Assembly: GCA_963691815.1 (NCBI GenBank)
Contig: OY829645.1
Span: 43,563,094-43,627,093 of the forward strand
DNA length: 64,000 bases
Direction: 5' to 3'
From: Echiichthys vipera
Taxonomy: Eukaryota > Chordata > Actinopteri > Perciformes > Trachinidae
A program made the translations under genes and the position numbers. The notes under the pieces were generated by a model. That model saw nothing but the letters and a program-made list of their open reading frames with translations, did not search any database and was not told the DNA's origin. This document shows positions 58,253 through 64,000 of the stretch, piece by piece (positions within the stretch are counted from its first letter, which is position 1; each line of letters opens with the position of its first letter).

Positions 58253-58415
58253 GGGCGGCCGGTGGAACAGTGGTTAGAGCAGTCGCCAGTGGCTGCTGGT
58301 TTGACTCCGACCTGCGGCCCTTTGCTGCATGTCTCCCCCTCTCTCTGTCTCACCCCATTTCCTGTCCGTCTATCTAATAAAAGCTTGAAAAACTGCCAAA
58401 AAAATAAAGTAAACA
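58253..58415 (+). repeat. tRNA-derived SINE, plus copy
   Basis: Begins GGGGCGGCCGGTGGAACAGT, with an A-box-like GTGGTTAGAGCAG and a decayed B box (GGTTTGACTCC). Then come GCATGTCTCCCCCTCTCTCT and an A-rich end AAAAAAATAAA. It lies between ip6k1 exons 58838 and 58072. Same family as 31500-31706. Confidence 0.75.
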
Positions 58416-58837
58416 GACCATTAAGCCTACCTATCAGCTGTGCGCTCAAGATCAGACCGGAGATGTAACCTCTTAACCGCTCCTACATTTGTACTTTTTA
58501 AACAGAAAACGTTTTATTTTGTGATATTTGTTGAAAATTACATGAAAACTTTCAGCAACTCACTCCAGCCAGCTGCACCTAATTTTAAGTTTTTATAGTG
58601 AAATGAGGAGGTATGATACAGATGAATCCTTATTTTATCTTTGAGAATCAAAGTGAGCGACAAGAATCGATAGAAACAGGACGTCCGATAAATGTGAATG
58701 TGAATGAATGAAGCTTAGAACTATTCAGTAAAGCCCTTTAACAAGGTTTCACTGTAAAATGGTGCTTTAAACACTGAAAACTCTTCAGGATCTCCTCTTT
58801 AGTAACACATCAGGGGTGGTCCTGGTCCTGGTCTTAC

Positions 58838-59075
58838 CTTGGGCATGGGCTCTGTTGTGCAGTGACGGGGACGGGGGGGCGCAGGGCACCACAGGCTGCT
58901 GGGAGCGCACGCCGGCCCCGGGGGGAGGCGGCGCCAGACCGAAAAACCACCTCGCAAAGCCTTCAATCAGAGTGCTCCAATCCACCGCCGGCAGCACAGA
59001 GACCCGATCAGGACGGTGGGTGGGGGGGCAGAGTTGGGGAGAGAGAAGGAGAAGCAGGGTGTCAGGTAGACAGGC
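58838..59075 (-). other. ip6k1: Likely upstream (5' UTR) exon of ip6k1
   Basis: On the minus strand the sequence is G+C-rich and ends at a strong donor, CCCAAG/GTAAGAC (GT at 58837-58836). Its reading frame stays open for about 79 codons and joins the main ip6k1 frame across the splice (phase 1 into phase 1) but has no in-frame ATG. It is therefore leader sequence unless an unseen exon supplies a start. An out-of-frame ATG at 58846-58844 starts an upstream frame (see findings). The 5' limit is unknown; 59075 marks only where the in-frame stop lies. Confidence 0.5.
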
Positions 59076-59211
59076 TCACCACTTCCTGTGGAGAGAGGAA
59101 ATGACATCACCATAAGTCTAATTATTCAACGTGTATTTAAAGTAGAGGCTGTTTCAATTGCGATTCTGAGGTCTATGGTTTCAGCACTTCAACTTTGACC
59201 ACACCACTGTG

Positions 59212-59467
<256 letters not shown>

Positions 59468-59810
59468 TGATGCAGCAGCACTGTAAAGGTCAGAAAAGAC
59501 TTTTGCTTGTAACTCCTTTATCTCCTTTGTGTTTAGAGAGCCTCTCCTAAATGCAAAGGATTAAGCGATTAAAGTATGGAGGAAAAGTAAAGTCAATACA
59601 TTTCACATCTTCTGCTAAACTACGAACCTTCAAGACGTCTCAGATGGTCGGGGACAGGTCTGCTCTGTGTCTGCAGAGTTAAATCTTAACACGAACTTCC
59701 AGAAAACTGCCTCAACTATGAGTTCTCTGCGTTTCATTATCTTATTTTAACTGCTTGTACTGTTTTTTTAACTTCTCTTGATCTTTTATTTATTTTGTTT
59801 GAATGTCGAA

Positions 59811-60220
59811 AGAACGAGGTCGCGGGTACAAGCGGCCTAAAGGTGTTTTCTCAGGAGGGGGGCTGGAGTCTCCCTTAGAGAGAGGGGGAGAAGTTCAGCA
59901 TCCGTGAGGAACTCGGAGTAGAGCCGCTGCTCCTTAGCGTTGAAAGGAGCCAGTTGAGGTGGTTCAGGATCATCTAGTAAGGATGAACCCTGGGCGCCTC
60001 CCTAGGGAGGTGTTCCAGGCACGTCCAGCTGGGAGGAGGCCTCGGGGAAGACCCAGGACCAGGTGGAGAGATTATATCTCCACACTGGCCTGGGAACGCC
60101 TCAGGATCCCCCAGTTAGAGCTGGTTAATGTGGCCCGGGAAAGGGAAGTTTGGGGTCCCCTGCTAAAGCTGCTGCCCCCGAGACCCGACCCCGGATAAGA
60201 GGCTGAAGATGAGATGAGAT
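59811..60220 (+). mobile_element. LINE copy 9 with intact C-terminal frame
   Basis: Plus-strand 3' part of the recurrent LINE, ending AGATGAGATGAGATG. It contains an intact 79-codon frame (59959-60198) starting MVQDHLVRMNPGRLPREVFQ, then GRPRTRWRDYISTLAWERLR, and ending LLPPRPDPG, identical in protein to copy 8. Target duplication is not clear (ATGTC on both sides at best). Confidence 0.85.
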
Positions 60221-61600
60221 GTCATTTTATATTTGATTTATATGTAATTTTACATGTTTCTTTCAAATGTTTGTTCTGTATGAAGCACTTTGAATTGCGC
60301 TTTATAATTAAACTTGACTTAAAGAAAAGGATGCTTTGTGATTCAGGAGGCAGTCAATACACACTTTCACAAATACAACAGGCAGCAGAATGAAATCAAT
60401 GGGGGAAAAAAAAGTTATATTATTATTAGTGATATGTGAGAACTCTGTCTGGCTGTATTAATGGTTTTTGCGTTTCCCTGTAGCCTTTCTCACAGTGTGT
60501 TGTGGAGCAGGAGAGTTAGCGAGTGCTATGAGAAGAGCTGCGATATCTTACTATGTTTTCTAAATATATCACCATGACAACCGTTACCGTTTAACTGCAC
60601 GTTTAAATGACTTGACTCTGAGGACTTCCCTCATGTTGACACACTGGTGTTAAGTGTGCTATATGTTCATTTCTCGTGCAGGAACACATTCAGAAAATCA
60701 AAGCCTATCTGTTGCTGAGTAACATCTAAAATAAAAAAACTCAATTATACACGATTAGCATTTAAAACAATGACAGTGCAGAAGATAACAATGTGAGCAC
60801 AACACCAGATTATTAAAATTACCACATCAAATAGATAAAGACACCACACAAATTTAATAAAGCCTGTTGTGAATTCACTTCTGAGAACATTTAAATTTTT
60901 ATTTGAGGTCAGTCATTCAAATGCATGCAAGAGATAATTAGGTGGTCATGGTGAAATATCGCAATTAGCCGACTAAAGGTTCCTAAAAACGGTAATTTAA
61001 TTTGGTTTAATGCAGTTTAACAAAGAGACGTCTCTAATTAAAGCTAATTTAAAATATTTAAAAGCAAAGATATCCTGGTGAAACACTACAGTACAGTACA
61101 GTATACGGACAAAGTTGTTTTTTTTTAGATAAAACTTGATATTTCACGGAAATAAAGATCTTTGTGGCGACAGTTTGGAGAAGGTTCTTTCTCTGTTTAT
61201 AATAATATATATAACACAATGCCTCTGTGCACAATGACAGGTCCGAAAGGAAAAGCAACTAACAATTGTTTTCATTCTCCGTTTATCCGTTCATTATATT
61301 CTCGATTAATTAAATTAGTTGTTTTGTCCGTAAAAAGTCAGAAAATGGGAGAAAAACATTGATCGGTGTTTCCCAAAGCCCGAGTTCACATCCTCAAATG
61401 TCTTGTTTCATTTTACAACTCAAATATATTCAGTTTACTGTCATAGAGGAGGAAAGAAACACATTTAAGAAGCTGGAAACACATCATTAATGTGATAATC
61501 CAAATAGTTGCCAATGAATTTAATAGTTGAAAACTGATCGATTGATCTTCGCAGCTCTACGGAGCACTGACCGACACATCCAACACCTTTAGGATGAACT
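60221..61600. other. Intergenic DNA
   Basis: A+T-rich sequence; no gene, RNA or named repeat was recognised. Confidence 0.5.
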
Positions 61601-61604
61601 GTAA

Positions 61605-61902
61605 ATGGATGGACTTGTGCTTATATAGCGCCTTTCTAGTCTTCTGACTACTCAAGGGCTTTCACACTATTCAATCACATTCACCCGTTCACACAGACAT
61701 TCACACTGATGGCAGTGGACATCTACAAACCATCTAATGTAACCATTCAAACCACATTTAAACAACCATGCGCAGCACGAGGAGCAATTCGGGGTTCATT
61801 GTCTTGCCCAAGGACACTTCAACATGTGGACCAGGGGTCGACCACCGATCTCTCAAATGGAGGACGACCCACTCTTCCACTGAGCCACAGTCGCCCCTAA
61901 TT
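61605..61902 (+). repeat. Fish interspersed repeat with tRNA-like features
   Basis: Begins near ACTTGTGCTTATATAGCGCC, a very common fish repeat start. The block TGTCTTGCCCAAGGACACTT and the end GAGCCACAGTCGCCCC are also typical. No coding capacity. The family name is not known to me with certainty. Confidence 0.65.
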
Positions 61903-62227
61903 GTAACGCCCAATATGAGCCGGACCTGATGAACACAACATCAGAGAGGAGCAGAGGCTGTGCCTATCACATAAGGGTGAAATGATCATGTGTCCACATA
62001 CTTTTGGCTATAATTTTTTTTCCTGATTTTCCCTCCACTCCCCCGCCTTTTCTCAAATCCCCATCTACCAGCTCCTGTCCAGTCCTCCCATCCCATCATG
62101 CACCTCAAAGCTGCCCCAAAATGACTCATCGCCTGCCTGAAGACATGAAAGGAGGAGGAAGAAATAAGGGAACAAAGAGGAAGAAGAGGATTGGAAGCCC
62201 CATTAATGACGTCACGGTCTGCTTGTG

Positions 62228-62289
<62 letters not shown>

Positions 62290-62709
62290 TGAAAGGATGA
62301 TCTGGTCAATGTCAAGGCTGAAGCGAGGCACGACGTTCGCTGATGAGATCATGATGTGGGCTCGAAATAATGGAGTAACACCAAACACAGCCTCCATGCA
62401 ACAACAGTTCAGACACAAACTTTTTTTGTCATCTCTTCTCATGTAGGTCGATCTTTTGGTTTTCGTTACCTTAGAATAAGCCATTTATTCCTGCATATGT
62501 AGTGGGATCTCTTAAGGCTCATTAACGTATGCTCCCATTTTGTGCGTAAACAGAGACGTACGTTATCAACCATCTAATCGTCGCTGCCCTCATACTTTCA
62601 TGCGTCATTTACTTTGGAATGGACGTTGAGCAAAACATCCTCTAAACGGCGTCGCTCAGATTCAAAAGTTACTCCAATAAGTTTGAAAAACCGTTGAGGA
62701 GGCGGCAAA
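61903..62709. other. Intergenic DNA with a GT microsatellite
   Basis: Contains a GT repeat at 62229-62288 (about 30 units). No gene was recognised. Confidence 0.6.
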
Positions 62710-62880
62710 ATGGCGGGCAGAGTTGTAGACAGCAACATTGTGGACGGAGAATTCCACACATTGGTTTTACAGATGAGAGAACTTGACGAAGAACATCTCT
62801 TTCAGTATTTCAGGATGTATGTCACGGTTTTTAATGACTTGCTCGCTCCTGTTATCCACGGCACTTTTTATGTACAGTGA
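62710..62880 (+). pseudogene. PIF/Harbinger transposase N-terminal relic
   Basis: An ATG at 62710 opens about 56 codons: MAGRVVDSNIVDGEFHTLVL, then QMRELDEEHLFQYFRM and FNDLLAPV, ending at TGA (62878-62880). The ELDEEHLFQYFRMxxxxFNDLL pattern is the start of PIF/Harbinger (HARBI1-like) transposases. The nuclease domain is not present downstream. Non-functional. A Harbinger-like inverted-repeat element lies 0.8 kb downstream. Confidence 0.6.
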
Positions 62881-63673
62881 CAACGCCCCAACGCTTGGTC
62901 TGTATCGTTACGAATCCGCAAGCTTGCAGGATATGTGCAGAAATACGGACAAAATGTACGGACAGAAGGCCCCATCCGTATCTAATGTAGAGCATAAATG
63001 AGCCTTTACAGTCTGTTGCATGTTTGCAAAATGGTAGACTATGTTTTAGGTTATAAACGGGTCTTTATTTCTAATTCTGATTTACCGATTTATCACTCAT
63101 AGAATGATAATTTGAGGAAGCCCTGGTGTGGACATGCAACTGTACTCTGCTACTGACAATATAAACTACTAATGTATAAAGAGAGGTAATAACAGTTTGA
63201 AAATACTGTATGTTGAATGGCTACTATCCACAAGAAAGGGGATGCATTTCCCAACAAAACAGAGGCGTGCTGCTTTGTGACAAAACCTTGTTTTTAACCA
63301 CCATGATGAGAATTTTAGTCATACACAGAGTCACAAGTTCAACTACTTTTGGATGTCCAGTATCAAGTTTTGTCACTGTACCTGTTCACCACTGGAAGGC
63401 TTTCATTGTGATTTTTATCATTGAGGTAAGTACACAGACATTTTATTCGGTACTACAAGTGAGTTTTTTCAGTGAGGAGCTGCAGGAACCAGACGCTCTC
63501 TGAAAACCTTGAAAACCTCAAACCTCCAACATGTCATCAAGGTAAGAAAAGCCTTTAACTACACTGTGGCTGCTGAACAGTAACACACTCGCACTGGGGC
63601 CCACATCACAGGCAACGATCACGACTGACTCGCAGCACGGTGCGCACATTAAGCCGCGTTTGAAATTGAACAT
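62881..63673. other. Intergenic DNA
   Basis: No gene was recognised. The open frame at 63210-63503 has no family resemblance. Confidence 0.5.
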
Positions 63674-63969
63674 CTTATCGTGCATTCACACCAAAAGCGA
63701 TGGAGGCCTCAAAAGCGTCAAGCTGCCGTTCAAAATCAATGTATATGATGCGATGGCACGCGATGTCGCTTCGGGCGATGCTTTCCGAGTGATAAGAGCG
63801 AAGCAATGAGGCGTCCATCGCCTCAGTGTGTCCCTTGAAGTTGAAAAATTTGAACTTTTCAAGCGACATCGCTGCGCCTTGGATGCTACCTGCGAAATGT
63901 GACAAATGAGATAGCGGTTCAATATTCGCGTTCCGGGGGATTTAATTGCCGCCACCGCTTTTGGTGTAA
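63674..63969. mobile_element. Short inverted-repeat DNA transposon
   Basis: The left end is GTGCATTCACACCAAAAGCG; the right end (about 63950-63971) is its approximate reverse complement, CGCTTTTGGTGTAAATCCAC (16 of 20 positions match). The GCGATGxxGC-rich interior is typical of fish Harbinger-like MITEs. The minus-strand open frames are not genes. Confidence 0.6.
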
Positions 63970-64000
63970 ATCCACTGTTACTGTCTTATCTCAAGGCAGG

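Overview
The window is vertebrate nuclear DNA, almost certainly from a ray-finned (teleost) fish. It has split genes with GT-AG introns, long dinucleotide microsatellites and many fish-type interspersed repeats. The encoded proteins align best, from memory, with vertebrate RPS23, ASB14 and IP6K1. No prokaryotic, organellar or CRISPR features were seen. No database search was possible, so gene names rest on remembered family sequences and on the splice-consistent open frames I assembled by eye.

Layout. (1) 1-6000: repeat-rich DNA with a truncated LINE carrying a perfect 12-bp target duplication, a foldback transposon and a long TAAAA-type repeat. On the minus strand at 4073-4170 there is a probable first coding exon with a signal peptide and a recognisable promoter. 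(2) 6146-8690, plus: rps23, complete in four coding exons (143 residues). (3) 8700-15858: intergenic DNA made of hAT, LINE, SINE, Tc1/mariner and LTR remnants, ending in a tandem duplication next to the first recognised exon of the following gene. (4) 15859-27478, plus: asb14, complete in twelve coding exons (589 residues), with introns full of nested transposons. (5) 27479-35666: convergent intergenic DNA with LINE, hAT and locally duplicated repeats. (6) 35667-58072, minus: ip6k1, complete in seven coding exons (525 residues), plus a likely upstream exon at 58838-59075. Its introns hold an L1-like LINE, a BEL/Pao remnant, a Penelope-like fragment and a 31-bp minisatellite. (7) 59100-64000: a 250-bp CA repeat, another LINE copy, PIF/Harbinger remnants and no recognised cellular gene.

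The three genes are functionally unrelated: a 40S ribosomal protein, a Cullin-5 substrate receptor and an inositol hexakisphosphate kinase. The signal-peptide exon lies head to head with rps23. As I recall, ATP6AP1L occupies the same position and orientation relative to RPS23 in human, which suggests an identity but does not prove it.

I found no convincing undescribed biological system. The points most worth following are the signal-peptide exon, UG-repeat tracts hard against several asb14 splice sites, an enlarged proline-rich linker in the IP6K1 kinase domain with an overlapping upstream frame at its start, and several transposons dated by clean target-site duplications.
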